The notes beneath the pieces are model-generated. The model had not been told where the DNA came from. It ran no database searches and saw nothing but the letters and a program-made list of their open reading frames with translations. 64,000 bases of DNA from Myxococcus sp. RHSTA-1-4. Lineage in GTDB: Bacteria; Myxococcota; Myxococcia; Myxococcales; Myxococcaceae. Each line of letters starts with the position of its first letter. The stretch's first letter is position 1. The DNA lies in assembly GCF_020037125.1 (NCBI RefSeq), contig NZ_JAIQDG010000014.1, positions 178,567 through 242,566 on the forward strand, in the 5' to 3' direction. The position numbers were made by a program, and so were the translations under genes. This document shows, in pieces, positions 1 through 9,286 of the stretch.

Positions 1-579
1 GTGCGCGTGGTGCTGGAGCGGGACGGCCAGCCCATCACCGAGGGCACCTTCGATGCCAGGGCGCTGCGCGAGGTGCTGGCCCTGGAGGCGGCGGCGCCGG
101 GCTCGGCGGGGGCGCACACCTGGACGGTGCGCGCGGAGCCCGCGGTGCCCGGGCTGGGCTTCTCGCTGGCGCTGGCCGCGGCGGTGCCCTGGAAGGCGGA
201 GTCCCAGGGCGGGCTGGAGCTGTCGGTGAAGGGGCCCGCGGAGGCGAAGGTGGGACAGCCGGCGGAGGTGGTGGTGCAGGCGTCCACACCCTCCGGCCTC
301 GAACTGGAGCTCCGGCACGGGCTGCCCGCGGGGGTGCAGGTGGACCCGGCCAGCCTGAATGCGCTGGTGTCCGAGGGCCGGGTGACGTCCTGGGACGCAG
401 AGGACGGCGCGGTGACGCTGAAGCTGCCGCCCCGGGGCGCGGGTGAGCCCTTCCAGGCGCGCTTCCGCGTCATCCCCACGCTGGCCGGCACGCTTCAGGC
501 GGGGGCTTCCTCCCTGAAGGTGGTGGCGCGCCCGGACCTCGTTTCCTACGTACCTCCTACCACGTGGGCGGTGCGCTGA
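1..579 (+). CDS. Alpha-2-macroglobulin family protein, C-terminal fragment
   Basis: The frame is open from the first base, so this is the end of a gene that begins before the window; the GTG at position 1 is probably internal. The last 100 residues resemble the C-terminal receptor-binding-type domain of bacterial alpha-2-macroglobulins: a LPAGVQVDPASLNAL stretch, then strands ending in SYVPP near the terminus, where the family often has YYxP. Such proteins trap proteases in the periplasm or at the cell surface. A trypsin-like protease gene follows on the same strand 192 bases downstream. The family call rests on this C-terminal pattern only, because the thioester and bait regions would lie outside the window. 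Confidence 0.6.
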   Translation: MRVVLERDGQPITEGTFDARALREVLALEAAAPGSAGAHTWTVRAEPAVPGLGFSLALAAAVPWKAESQGGLELSVKGPAEAKVGQPAEVVVQASTPSGLELELRHGLPAGVQVDPASLNALVSEGRVTSWDAEDGAVTLKLPPRGAGEPFQARFRVIPTLAGTLQAGASSLKVVARPDLVSYVPPTTWAVR

Positions 580-771
580 TCGCCACGTCCTGCCCCCGGG
601 GGCACTGTCGTGGACAGTGTCTCCGGGGAAATGTCTGCTCAGCACCGTCCGGGTTCCGAATCGATGGCGGTCCCCGCATACCCCCCCTGTGAATCCAGCC
701 GGGAGATGCGGCAGATTGCCGTGAGCGTCGCGAGGCCGGCCCCGCCTCGTGGTTTCATCGTGGGTGACACC

Positions 772-1806
772 ATGGAGCTCGACGCCGACGAGAGAGACGA
801 GCTGCTGCGGGTGCTGCTCAGCGCCTTCCCCTCGGTGGAGGAGCTGCGGCGCGTGGTGGGGGCCAACCGGCGCCAGGAGCTGGAAGCGCTCGCGTCCACG
901 GGGAGCGTCCGCGAGCGCATCTTCGCGCTCATCCACCGGGCGGAGCTGGAGGGGTGGACGCGCGAGCTGGTGACGGGGGCGTACGCGGCCCTGCCCCGCA
1001 ACCCCCGGCTGCTTCGCTTCGTGCAGGGGTACTTCGCGTCCGTGCAGCGGAGCATCCCCCGCGTCAGCCTGGAGCGCATCTTCGGCCCGGGGTGGGCGGG
1101 GGGCGGGCTGGACGTGTGGCGCCGGCGGCTGACCTCCATCGGGCGGCAGGTGTGCCGCGTGGAGCCCCAGGTGGGCGCGGCGCTGGGCACCGGCTTCCTC
1201 GTCTCGCCGAACGTCGTCCTCACCAACTTCCACGTCATCGAGAACAAGCTGCTGGAGTCGCTGCGCGTGCGCTTCGACCACAAGGTGCTGCCGGACCGCA
1301 CGCTGCTCCAGCCGGGAAGGGTGTACCGGGTGACGAAGTGCCTGGCGCACAGTCCCTACAGCCCCGCCGACCTGATGCATCCCCGGCCGCGCGAGGCCAC
1401 GGTGAGCGAGCTGGACTATGCCTTCCTCCAGGTGGAGGGCGCTCCGGGCGAGGCACTGGTGGACGGCGAGTCCCGGGGCTGGCTGGAGCTGCCCGAGACG
1501 CGGGAGCCCTTCACGCCCGGCAGCCTGGCGCTCATCTTCCAGCACCCGGAGGGCCAGCCGATGAGCGTGGCGGTGGACGAGTTCCTGGGCGTCAACCCGT
1601 CCCGCACGCGCGTGGCGTACCGGGCCTGCACGGGGCCGGGCTCCTCGGGCGCGCCGTGCTTCACGCAGGACCTGCGGCTGGCCGCGCTGCATCACAGCGG
1701 CGGCCCGCGCATGCCGTCCTCCACGGGACACAACGAGGGCATCCCCACCGACACCATCCGGGACAGCCTGCCCCCGCGGGTGCGCGACGTGCTGGGGTGG
1801 AGGTGA
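772..1806 (+). CDS. Trypsin-like serine protease with N-terminal effector-associated domain (EAD1-like)
   Basis: A protein of 344 residues from the ATG at 772, chosen because the domain homology begins there; the frame extends back to 610 but that part has no domain character. Residues 1-90 form a small helical domain (DERDELLRVL, SVEELRRVV, ERIFALIHRAE, ELVTGAYAALP) that matches effector-associated domain 1, an adaptor module of bacterial conflict and signalling systems. Residues 130-320 are a chymotrypsin-fold protease with H154 (TNFHVI), D215 (ELDYAFL) and S292 (GSSGAP), so the triad is intact. There is no signal peptide, which suggests a cytoplasmic protease. In known systems EADs recruit an effector to a sensor carrying a matching EAD; no partner EAD was recognised here. 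The next gene, a large membrane protein, starts 51 bases downstream. Confidence 0.75.
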   Translation: MELDADERDELLRVLLSAFPSVEELRRVVGANRRQELEALASTGSVRERIFALIHRAELEGWTRELVTGAYAALPRNPRLLRFVQGYFASVQRSIPRVSLERIFGPGWAGGGLDVWRRRLTSIGRQVCRVEPQVGAALGTGFLVSPNVVLTNFHVIENKLLESLRVRFDHKVLPDRTLLQPGRVYRVTKCLAHSPYSPADLMHPRPREATVSELDYAFLQVEGAPGEALVDGESRGWLELPETREPFTPGSLALIFQHPEGQPMSVAVDEFLGVNPSRTRVAYRACTGPGSSGAPCFTQDLRLAALHHSGGPRMPSSTGHNEGIPTDTIRDSLPPRVRDVLGWR

Positions 1807-1857
1807 GGGGCCGGGGCGCGAACTGGAGCCGTGGGGCGCGCCTGTTATCGTCGGTGG

Positions 1858-4392
1858 ATGAAACCCTCCTCCACCCGTTCCGCCGTCCTCCGCCATGGCG
1901 CGGGCCTCGCGCGCCTGGCCCTGGTCCTGTGGCTCATCGCGCCGTGGGTGGCCGCCCGGGCGCAGCAGCCGGTCCGGCTGCGCGTGGCCGGCGCCTCCGC
2001 CAGCAACGAGGTGAAGCTGCGCACGACGTCGGAGGACTTCCGGCACGTGTTGCGCGTGGACCTGCTGACCGTGCCGGGCGCGGAGGGCGAGGAGCCGTTG
2101 CCCGGCGGCGTGACGGTGCTGGTGGACCCGCTCCAGTCCCAGGACGGCGTGCAGGTGCCGCTGACGGCGACGATGAGCGGAGCCGTGGCCGGTGGCACCA
2201 CCGCGCTCATCACCGCGCGGCAGCCGCTCCAGGTCGAGCTGTCCGGCCGGCTGCCGGCGGTGGGGGACTACACGGGACAGGTGGTGCTCCTCCACGCGGG
2301 CGGGCGGGAGACGACGGCGCTCACCGTCACCCGCGTGCAGGCGGTGCCCGCGGTGCAGTTCGTCGCCGCGTCTCCGGCGGTGGCCTCGTCGGGCTGGGGC
2401 TGGAGCACGGTGGATGCCACCGTGCGGCTGCCCTTCAAGGAGACCGCGGGCGTGAGCGGGCGGATTTCCTCTCCACGGCTCCTCCAGCTCCAGCGCAAGG
2501 CCCCGGACCTGGGCGCGGTGCTGGTGCAGCCGGACTTCGCGGAGGCCCGATTCACCGTGGAGGGCGCGCCGCCGGGCGGCGACAGCCAGGACGCGGTCTC
2601 GTTCCCGCTGGAGGCCCATGGCAGTGGCGCGCTGGTGCTGTCCCTGCGCGGGCTGGACGGGCCGGGCGAGTACACCGGCACCGTGCGGATATCCGTCCCC
2701 TCGGGCGCGCCGGTGGAGCAGACCTTCACCGTCTGGGTGCGCTCTCCGTGGACGTGGGGCGCGCTGCTCATCGCGCTGGGGGCGCTGTCCTCGTACGCGG
2801 TGCGGCTGTACTCGCAGCGCATCCGCCCGCGGGCGCTGCGCCTGCAGCGGGCGCTGGCGCTGCGCCGCAGGCTCCAGTCGCTCATGAGCGGGCAGGACGC
2901 GGAGGCCCGGGAGGTGGGCCGCGCGGTGCGCGGGCGGATTGACGCGCTCGTGTCGGAGATTCGCAAGCCGGTGCGGGGCATCCGCGTGGGCGACGCGGAG
3001 CTGGCGGCGGTGGAGCCCCGGCTGCGGCTCTACGAGGCGTGGTGCGACGCCGCGCGGAAGGTGCGGGCGCTGCCGGAGGAGGTACGTCCGCCGCAGGCAA
3101 GCCAGGTGCTCGCCGCCGCGGAGGAGGCGCTGCGCGGCGAGGACGTCTCGGCGGAGCAGCTCGAGGCGCAGCTCAAGGCGGTGCGGGAGCTGGACGTGGC
3201 GGGGCTCGCGCGCGCGGGGCTGGAGGCGCGGCTGCAGGACATCGACAAGCAGGCGCGCACGCTGGCGAAGCAGCGCGGGGAGGAGGACACCCTGGGCTTC
3301 CGGCTCACGTACGAGCTGCTGCCCCTGTTGGGGACGGTGCGGGATGCGCTCGCCGGGCCGGACCTGGCGGCCGCGCGGCAGCAGCTCGAGCTGGCCCGCC
3401 GCTCCTATTTCGACATCCTGTGCGCGGAGCTGTCCACGGCCGTCGCCGCCCTCTCTCCGCCGCGTGGCTTCACGGCCGACGAGTGGAAGGAGCTGACGGC
3501 GGACGTGAAGGAGCGGCTGCGCCAGGCCCGGGCCCGCGCCGATGCCAGCGTGGATGATGCGTTCCGCCTGTACCAGGGGGCCCATGCCATCTACGTGCGC
3601 CGGCTCGTCATGGAGCTGCGCAAGGAGGTGGAGCAGGCGCGCGAGGAGGCCGACACGGACGAGCAGCGGACGCTGCTGGACGAGGTGGGCGCGAAGCTGC
3701 GCGAGGCGCTGGGGGCACTCGCGGCGGAGTCTCCGCACGAGGCGGCCATGAAGTATGGCGAGGCACGGGATGCCCTCCACCGGGCACACTCGGTCCAGGT
3801 GCGCCAGCGCATCCTGGCGCTGCGAGCCGACGTGGCGAAGGCGCGAGCCGGGACGACGGAGCAGTCGCAGCTCAACGAGCTGGGGGCCATCGACCGGTGG
3901 CTGGAAGAGGCCCGGGCCGCCCTCGACGCCGAGGCGCCGCAGGAGGCCGCGCTGAAGTACGAGCGGGCGCGAAAGGCCCTCCAGAGCTACCCGAGCCCGC
4001 AGCGGGTGACGGCCGGGCAGGTCGTCCTGGAGTCCTTCACGGCGGGAGGGGTGGAGCAGGAGGCCAGCGCGCCCACGGGGGGCAGCATCCCCTCGCTCCC
4101 GGAATCGCCCATGGCCCTGCCCCCGCTGGGGGAGCTGGACGGACTGCCGCTGCCGTCACCGCGCCATCTGTGGCTGGTGGAGCTGGGGGTGCTGGTGCTG
4201 CTCACGGGGCTGGCGGTGGCGCTGGGGCTCCAGTTGCTCAATGTCTTCTCGCCCACCTGGGGCGGCTTCGGCGCGGGGATGACGGCGTTCCTCTGGGGCT
4301 TCGGCCTGCACCAGGTGGGCAACGCCACCTTCGAGGGGCTCACCGGGCTGCTCACGCGCGTGGAACGTCAGGGCTCTTCGTCCTCCAGTTGA
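1858..4392 (+). CDS. Large membrane-anchored coiled-coil protein, function unknown
   Basis: 844 residues from the ATG at 1858. The N-terminus is a signal peptide ending near ARAQQ. Residues 40-290 are beta-rich with Ig-like character and predicted to be outside the cytoplasm. A membrane segment lies near residues 298-316 (TWGALLIALGALSSYAV) and is followed by Arg-rich residues. Residues 325-725 are charged, Ala/Glu/Arg-rich helices that look like coiled coil and should be cytoplasmic. Two more hydrophobic segments lie at about 770-797 and 801-822, before a Ser tail. I do not recognise a family. It follows the EAD1-protease gene by 51 bases in the same direction, so it may be that protein's membrane partner; this is inference only. 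Confidence 0.7.
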   Translation: MKPSSTRSAVLRHGAGLARLALVLWLIAPWVAARAQQPVRLRVAGASASNEVKLRTTSEDFRHVLRVDLLTVPGAEGEEPLPGGVTVLVDPLQSQDGVQVPLTATMSGAVAGGTTALITARQPLQVELSGRLPAVGDYTGQVVLLHAGGRETTALTVTRVQAVPAVQFVAASPAVASSGWGWSTVDATVRLPFKETAGVSGRISSPRLLQLQRKAPDLGAVLVQPDFAEARFTVEGAPPGGDSQDAVSFPLEAHGSGALVLSLRGLDGPGEYTGTVRISVPSGAPVEQTFTVWVRSPWTWGALLIALGALSSYAVRLYSQRIRPRALRLQRALALRRRLQSLMSGQDAEAREVGRAVRGRIDALVSEIRKPVRGIRVGDAELAAVEPRLRLYEAWCDAARKVRALPEEVRPPQASQVLAAAEEALRGEDVSAEQLEAQLKAVRELDVAGLARAGLEARLQDIDKQARTLAKQRGEEDTLGFRLTYELLPLLGTVRDALAGPDLAAARQQLELARRSYFDILCAELSTAVAALSPPRGFTADEWKELTADVKERLRQARARADASVDDAFRLYQGAHAIYVRRLVMELRKEVEQAREEADTDEQRTLLDEVGAKLREALGALAAESPHEAAMKYGEARDALHRAHSVQVRQRILALRADVAKARAGTTEQSQLNELGAIDRWLEEARAALDAEAPQEAALKYERARKALQSYPSPQRVTAGQVVLESFTAGGVEQEASAPTGGSIPSLPESPMALPPLGELDGLPLPSPRHLWLVELGVLVLLTGLAVALGLQLLNVFSPTWGGFGAGMTAFLWGFGLHQVGNATFEGLTGLLTRVERQGSSSSS

Positions 4393-4418
4393 GGGCCTGG
4401 CCCCGTTTCCAGCCCATG

Positions 4419-4440
4419 GAATTGCCAGGATGGGCAATTC
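4419..4440. repeat. Perfect 8-bp inverted repeat between two genes
   Basis: GAATTGCC and GGCAATTC are separated by six bases. The element sits 27 bases after the stop of the coiled-coil membrane protein gene and is followed by TTTGCGTATAGGCATG. The A/T-rich arms in GC-rich DNA fit either a weak terminator for the upstream gene or an operator for the lipoprotein gene at 4609. No T-run long enough for a classical terminator is present. Confidence 0.35.
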
Positions 4441-4608
4441 TTTGCGTATAGGCATGTGAGTGACTGCGTGAGGGGAAAGGCCCACCGGGGCCATGTCGGC
4501 TCCGGTCAATGACAGACGTGGGTGCTATTCACATCAGCACGCGCAGGGCTCCGCGACGGGGCCGGCACGGGCTCCCGCGCGCTGACTCCCACCTGAGAGG
4601 TCATCACC

Positions 4609-6237
4609 ATGCGCCTTCGCGCTGTATGTCTATCCGTTGTGTCCCTCATGCTGCTGAACTGCGGTGGCTCCACCGGGCAGGACCCCTCGGTGCACCCTGA
4701 CGCCCTGTTGCCCTCGTCCGAGACGGGAGACCTGCCCGCCCTGGCGGAGGTGACGGCGGATGCGGGCACCCCCACCTCGACGGTCCAGGAGCCCTCCACT
4801 CCGGTAGGCACCGTCTCCGGACAGGTGTTCGACACCCGCTTCGTGCCGCTCTCCGGCGTGGACGTGACGCTGTCCAGTGGCCCGCGCCTGCTCACCACCA
4901 CCACCGCCGCGGACGGCACCTTCGCGTTCGAGGGGCTGCCGGCCGGGGCGGAGCTGCTCGTGTCCCTCCAGAAGGCGGGCTACGCCGCGACGCGGGTGCC
5001 CGTCACCATCAACGCCCAGGCGGGCGCGTTCCCGCTGGGGAACGCGAACGCGCTGGTGGGGCCGCTCATGCTCGCGAAGCTGGACGGCAGCGTGCGTGTC
5101 GCCCTCTTCACCTCCGAGGGCCGTCCGGCCCGGGGGGCCCGCGCCTTCATCGAGGCCACGCCGGTCTGGTCCGACCTCACGCGGGGCGGAGCGCACGGGG
5201 AGCTGGGCGGCGCCGTCTTCGCGGAGGCCACCGCGGACAACGACGGGCTCGTGACCTTCACCGGCATCCCCTCTCCCGAGGAGCTGTCCCGGCTCGGTGG
5301 CCTGGGCGCCTCGGGGCTGACCTATGTCATCACCGTGCCGGCGCTGGACACCAACGCGGACGGCAGCGTGGAGTCGAGCGGGCTGACCACGGCGCTCGCC
5401 GCAAGGGACCTGCTCCAGGACGCCTCGGCGCGCATCCTCGTGCTGCCCGCGGCCCGTGCCACGGGCTCGCTCTCGGTCGTCTCCACCAACGTGCCGTCGC
5501 TGACGGGAGGCTCCCCGCTGCCTTCGGAGAACATGCTCCGGCCGGGAGAGCCCCTCCAGCTCGTGTTCAGCCAGGCCGTGCAGCCCTCGTCCCTGCTCGT
5601 GCGGATGACGGACGAGACGGGCAAGCAGAGCCTCGCCATCACCACCAGCCTGGGAATGGGCGGGCAGGTGCTGACCATCACCCCCACGGCCACGACGGCC
5701 GCGGGCCGCGAGTACAACGTGCAGGTCCGCGCGGTGTCGCTGGACAACGGCACCACCTGGAGCGGGACGGGCTTCTTCTTCGGCGGTGACGTGCTGGCGG
5801 CCCTGCCGCCGGGCGCTCCGGTGGTGAAGTTCACCGACCTCAACGCGAACAACATCCTGAATGCCGGTGAGACGGTGCAGTTCCTCTTCGACCAGCCCGT
5901 GGGCCAGTTCGGCTCGCCGTCCCCACAGGCCTTCGTCGAAGCGGACCTCAACGCGAATGGCTTCCTCGGGGATTACACGGGCGAGCACGGCTACAGCGGC
6001 GCCGGCTTCAGCGTGTTCCGGAGCGAGCCCATGAGCGAGCCCGGAGTGCTCTTCCCGCTCGTGTCCTCGGGTTACACCACCCGGTACGCCTTCACGTACT
6101 CGGGTCCCAACCTCGCGGTCGGGACGCGGGTGCACCTGGCACTCTCGCGCCTCACCAGCCCGGGGGTGGGGCTGCAGACGACGTGGGGCCAGCCGCTCGT
6201 GAGTGACGTGCAGGCGCCCCTGTCCGTGGGCCCGTAG
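4609..6237 (+). CDS. Surface lipoprotein with carboxypeptidase-regulatory-like and Ig-like domains
   Basis: 542 residues. The N-terminal hydrophobic stretch ends in LMLLNC, a lipobox, so the mature protein is lipid-anchored at about residue 19. Residues 65-120 (VSGQVFDTRFVPLSGVDVTLSSG, then a GTFAFEGLPAG turn) form a carboxypeptidase-D regulatory-like beta sandwich. Residues 310-395 resemble a bacterial Ig-like domain with the pattern FSQAVQPSSLLV and LTITPTATTAAGREY. The rest is beta-rich. This fits a structural or adhesive surface lipoprotein; no catalytic motif was seen. It stands alone, with 216 bases in front and about 160 behind. The length and domain order match many myxobacterial lipoproteins of unknown role. 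Confidence 0.7.
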   Translation: MRLRAVCLSVVSLMLLNCGGSTGQDPSVHPDALLPSSETGDLPALAEVTADAGTPTSTVQEPSTPVGTVSGQVFDTRFVPLSGVDVTLSSGPRLLTTTTAADGTFAFEGLPAGAELLVSLQKAGYAATRVPVTINAQAGAFPLGNANALVGPLMLAKLDGSVRVALFTSEGRPARGARAFIEATPVWSDLTRGGAHGELGGAVFAEATADNDGLVTFTGIPSPEELSRLGGLGASGLTYVITVPALDTNADGSVESSGLTTALAARDLLQDASARILVLPAARATGSLSVVSTNVPSLTGGSPLPSENMLRPGEPLQLVFSQAVQPSSLLVRMTDETGKQSLAITTSLGMGGQVLTITPTATTAAGREYNVQVRAVSLDNGTTWSGTGFFFGGDVLAALPPGAPVVKFTDLNANNILNAGETVQFLFDQPVGQFGSPSPQAFVEADLNANGFLGDYTGEHGYSGAGFSVFRSEPMSEPGVLFPLVSSGYTTRYAFTYSGPNLAVGTRVHLALSRLTSPGVGLQTTWGQPLVSDVQAPLSVGP

Positions 6238-6395
6238 CGGGACACGCTTCCCCGCGGGGACGGTACTTCTCCGCGGGGAGGTGGCTCCGAGCGGCCGCCC
6301 CCCTTCCCGCCGTCCAGGCAGGGGGCACCCCCTCCGGGTCACACCCTCCGCCCGCTCACTCCGGTCCTGTGAGACCCGAGCCAAGGAGGGCCGTC

Positions 6396-6779
6396 ATGAG
6401 CGCCCTGCAAATCATCCTCATTGGAGCCCTGGGCAGCGCGCTCCAAGAGCTGCTGCACTGGTACGGACTGCGTGAGCACCTGTCGACCCCGCGCTACAAG
6501 CAGGTCATCAAGTCCGTGTCGTATTGGATTGTCACCGGCCTGATGATTGTCGGCTCGGGCGTGGCGGTGTGGCTGTGGTTCTCGGACGACGCGGACCTCC
6601 CCGCGCGCCAGTACCTCGTTCTGGGCGCCGCGCTCCCCCTCATCTTCAAGAAGGCGGTGGACGTGGTGGTGGGGGCGAAGCCCGTGGACGTGGCCCGGAG
6701 GACTGGGCAGGGGCCTGCCTCCACGCTCAGCGCCTACTTCCGGGGCGGAGTCGGCTTCGGGGAGCAGCGCCTGGCCTGA
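6396..6779 (+). CDS. Small membrane protein, unknown function
   Basis: 127 residues from the ATG at 6396, which has a good ribosome binding site (AAGGAGGG, about six bases upstream). There are two or three hydrophobic segments: ALQIILIGALGSALQELL, a strong one at VIKSVSYWIVTGLMIVGSGVAVWLWF, and YLVLGAALPLIF. The C-terminus is soluble and glycine-rich. No family recognised. The stop lies eight bases from the convergent stop of the kinase-like gene on the other strand. The translation signal and codon bias make it a real gene. Confidence 0.7.
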   Translation: MSALQIILIGALGSALQELLHWYGLREHLSTPRYKQVIKSVSYWIVTGLMIVGSGVAVWLWFSDDADLPARQYLVLGAALPLIFKKAVDVVVGAKPVDVARRTGQGPASTLSAYFRGGVGFGEQRLA

Positions 6780-6787
6780 GTCGGCGC

Positions 6788-8287
6788 TCACGGCCCGTCG
6801 AGCGCCACCTCCACCGTCACCGGCATCCCGCGCTTGCGTGGCCACGTCAGCCCCGCGAGCGCCTCCTCGATGCAGCGGCCCGCCACGGTGCCGGCCAGCG
6901 GGCCCTCCACCTTCGCCTCCGCGTGGCCCGCGCCGTCCAGCTGGAGCAGCACCCGCACCCGCTCTCCCGCGGCGCCTCTCAGGCACGACATGGCCCGCGC
7001 CTGTCCGGCCCGGGCCACCTCCGTCACCTCCGCGACGAAGCTCTCTCGTGACTTCGCCACGTTGGCCACCAGGGCCGCCACGATGAACAGCAGGAAGCCT
7101 CCGTACAGGTACAGCAGCCGCGAGTGCGGTACGAAGCGCGTCGCCGGCGTCGGGGGCGCCCGGTCCTCCGCTTCGGGCTCCTGCTCGGACGCCGGCGGCA
7201 GTGCCTCCAGCGTCTCCAGCGCGGCGGCCCGGGCGCGCAGCTCCGCCAGCGTGGGCACGTGGGTGCGCGCGCGAATCCGCTCCTCGCCGAAGAGGTCTCT
7301 CAGGAACGCGGCCAGCTCCTCGCGCCCGTCCCCGGGGGCGAAGGCGTCGCGCAGCGCCTCCAGGGCCCGGGCGAAGTCGGCGGCGGTGGCATAACGGTCC
7401 TCCGCCTTGGGGGCCATGGCGCGCATCACCACCGCGTCCACCGTGGGCGGCAGCTCCGGCCGGTGGTGGCTCGGCGGCGGCGCATCCCCGCTCATGGCCG
7501 CCTTCAGCGAGTCATAGTCATGCGAGCGCCGGAACGGGTCCACGCCGGTGAGTGCTTCGTAGAGCGTCACCCCCAGCCCGTATACGTCCGCGCGCCGGTC
7601 CACCTGTCCACTGCCCTTGCGCTGCGCTTCCGGAGGCTGCGAGCCCACGTGCTTGAAGATGGGGCCGCTCATCAGCCGCACGGCCGTGCGAGCGAGGGCG
7701 AAGCCGGACAGCTTCACGCCACCGTCGTACGCGAGCAGCACGTGCGCGGGCGCCACGTCCCGGTGGAGCACCCCCAGCGACTGGCCCTGTGCGTCCGTGG
7801 CTTCGTGCGCGGCGTGCAGCCCGTGCGCCACCTGCGCGGCCACCCACAGCGCCATGGGGACGGGCAGCCGCGTGCCCTTCGCGTCCAGCGCGGCGAGCAC
7901 GGAGGAGAGCGTCTCACCCGGCACGTACTCGGTGACGAGCTGGAAGAAGAGCGGCCGGGGCGCGTCACCCGCCGTCCCCGGCGGGGTGTCCAGCCACGTG
8001 TCCAGGGTTCGGAGGATGTTCGGGTGGGAGAGCTGCGTCGCCAGCCGCCACTCCTCGTGGAAGACGGAGGCCGAGGTCTGGGCCAGCGCGGAGCTGGTGG
8101 GGAGCTGGTGGATGAGGACGTCGCCGTGCTCGCTGCCGTCTTCCTCCACGCGCCGCGCGAGCAGTGCGCCCGTCGTCCCGAACTCGGGCCGCTGGAAGAC
8201 CGCCACGTAGGCGCCGAGCTGCCAGAGCAGGGGCTTTCCATCCGGGAAGACGGAGCGCTCACGGGACGGGTAGAGCAGGAAGGACAA
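6788..8287 (-). CDS. Receptor-type serine/threonine kinase homologue, probably a pseudokinase
   Basis: 499 residues starting at TTG (8285-8287), with GGAG about nine bases upstream and no ATG or GTG that fits better. Residues 28-310 have the kinase fold, including LSHPNILRTLDTW, the HRDVAPAHVLL catalytic loop (H175, R176, D177) and an ADVYGLGVTLYEALTG segment. Three key positions are changed: the VAIK lysine is H60 (VLIH), the catalytic-loop Asn is His, and the DFG motif reads GFA (195-197). A single membrane segment follows (LLYLYGGFLLFIVAALVANVA). The C-terminal 80 residues are a small extracytoplasmic domain with two Cys, similar in outline to AgmX/PglI-type or TonB-like C-terminal domains. 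It is divergent from the YARHG gene with only 44 bases between them. Confidence 0.8.
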   Translation of the reverse strand: MSFLLYPSRERSVFPDGKPLLWQLGAYVAVFQRPEFGTTGALLARRVEEDGSEHGDVLIHQLPTSSALAQTSASVFHEEWRLATQLSHPNILRTLDTWLDTPPGTAGDAPRPLFFQLVTEYVPGETLSSVLAALDAKGTRLPVPMALWVAAQVAHGLHAAHEATDAQGQSLGVLHRDVAPAHVLLAYDGGVKLSGFALARTAVRLMSGPIFKHVGSQPPEAQRKGSGQVDRRADVYGLGVTLYEALTGVDPFRRSHDYDSLKAAMSGDAPPPSHHRPELPPTVDAVVMRAMAPKAEDRYATAADFARALEALRDAFAPGDGREELAAFLRDLFGEERIRARTHVPTLAELRARAAALETLEALPPASEQEPEAEDRAPPTPATRFVPHSRLLYLYGGFLLFIVAALVANVAKSRESFVAEVTEVARAGQARAMSCLRGAAGERVRVLLQLDGAGHAEAKVEGPLAGTVAGRCIEEALAGLTWPRKRGMPVTVEVALDGP

Positions 8288-8331
8288 GAGGGCGGTCTCC
8301 TACGCGGAGCGTAGGCTATCGTCCCGGGGAC

Positions 8332-9213
8332 ATGAAATTGCCCACCGGTAGCCTCGGCTGTCTTGTCGCGTTCATCCTGGCCCTCGCCGCCCCGCCTGCG
8401 CTGGCGGGAGCGGGCTGTCTCTGTGACGTCGACCTGTACCCCAAGGTGCTGCTCGGGAAGGCCACGGCCCAGGACCTCTCCCGGTGTGAAGAGGGCCGTC
8501 CGAGCCGGGAGGACGCGCTGAGCTGCATGCGCGCCCTCTCCTACAAGAACGTGAAGCAGGGCGACCAGACGGCGGAGTCCTTCCGGCTGGGCGTGGACGC
8601 GCTGGTGGCCGCGTCGAAGGACAAGGCGCTGTCGAAGGGGGCGGCGAACCTGCTGCTCTCCTCCCAGTCCTACCGGGATTCCACGGTGCGAGCGAAGGTG
8701 CGCCCCGTCATGGTGGCCGCCGGCCGTGCGCCGCTGTGGGACACGCTGGTGTCGGCGTCGGACGGGGACGCGGCCGCCTTCACCCGGGCGCTCTACGCGT
8801 ACTGCGAGCACTACAACGTCATCTCCGAGCTGGCCCTGGAGGACGTGACGCTGGACCAGCTCTGGCCTCCGCCGGCGGGCGTGAAGCCCGCGGACGCGCG
8901 CAAGCGGCTGGCCTGCCCCTACGGGCAGAACCTCCTGATGGCCGCCGCCATCCGCTCGCTCCAGGGGAAGGTGCCGGCGGACGCGCTCGCGCTGCTGTCG
9001 CCCGCGCAGCTCCGGCTGCTGCGCAACGCCGTGTATGCCCGCCACGGCCGCGTCTTCCAGGCGAAGGACCTCCAGGACTTCTTCTCCCGGGAGCCCTGGT
9101 ACCAGCCCGACCCCGCCTACACGGACGCACGTCTCACCGCCGAGGACCAGCAGCACCTGACGCTCATCCAGGCCGCCGAGGCGAAGGCGGCGAAGGGGGG
9201 CCGGAAGGGCTGA
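8332..9213 (+). CDS. Secreted YARHG-domain protein
   Basis: 293 residues from the ATG at 8332, which is preceded by a GGGGA ribosome site; longer starts in this frame lack a signal peptide. Residues 1-25 are a Sec signal peptide ending in ALAGA. The C-terminal 80 residues hold the YARHG domain, including the diagnostic LRNAVYARHGRVF and the following FFSREPWYQP. This is an extracytoplasmic domain of unknown function found in secreted and peptidase-linked bacterial proteins. Three Cys lie just after the signal peptide, and more in the middle. It lies 73 bases before exbB on the same strand and could be co-expressed with the TonB system. Confidence 0.75.
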   Translation: MKLPTGSLGCLVAFILALAAPPALAGAGCLCDVDLYPKVLLGKATAQDLSRCEEGRPSREDALSCMRALSYKNVKQGDQTAESFRLGVDALVAASKDKALSKGAANLLLSSQSYRDSTVRAKVRPVMVAAGRAPLWDTLVSASDGDAAAFTRALYAYCEHYNVISELALEDVTLDQLWPPPAGVKPADARKRLACPYGQNLLMAAAIRSLQGKVPADALALLSPAQLRLLRNAVYARHGRVFQAKDLQDFFSREPWYQPDPAYTDARLTAEDQQHLTLIQAAEAKAAKGGRKG

Positions 9214-9286
9214 GTGCGCACCGGGTGACACATTTTCCGGTGGGCGGTGTTCCCTTCGCGCAAACGCGGTTCACGAGGGGAACTAC

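Noticed and set aside
4630..6384. A 584-codon minus-strand frame opposite the surface lipoprotein
   Set aside because: The plus strand has a lipobox, known domains and a proper start; the minus frame has none.
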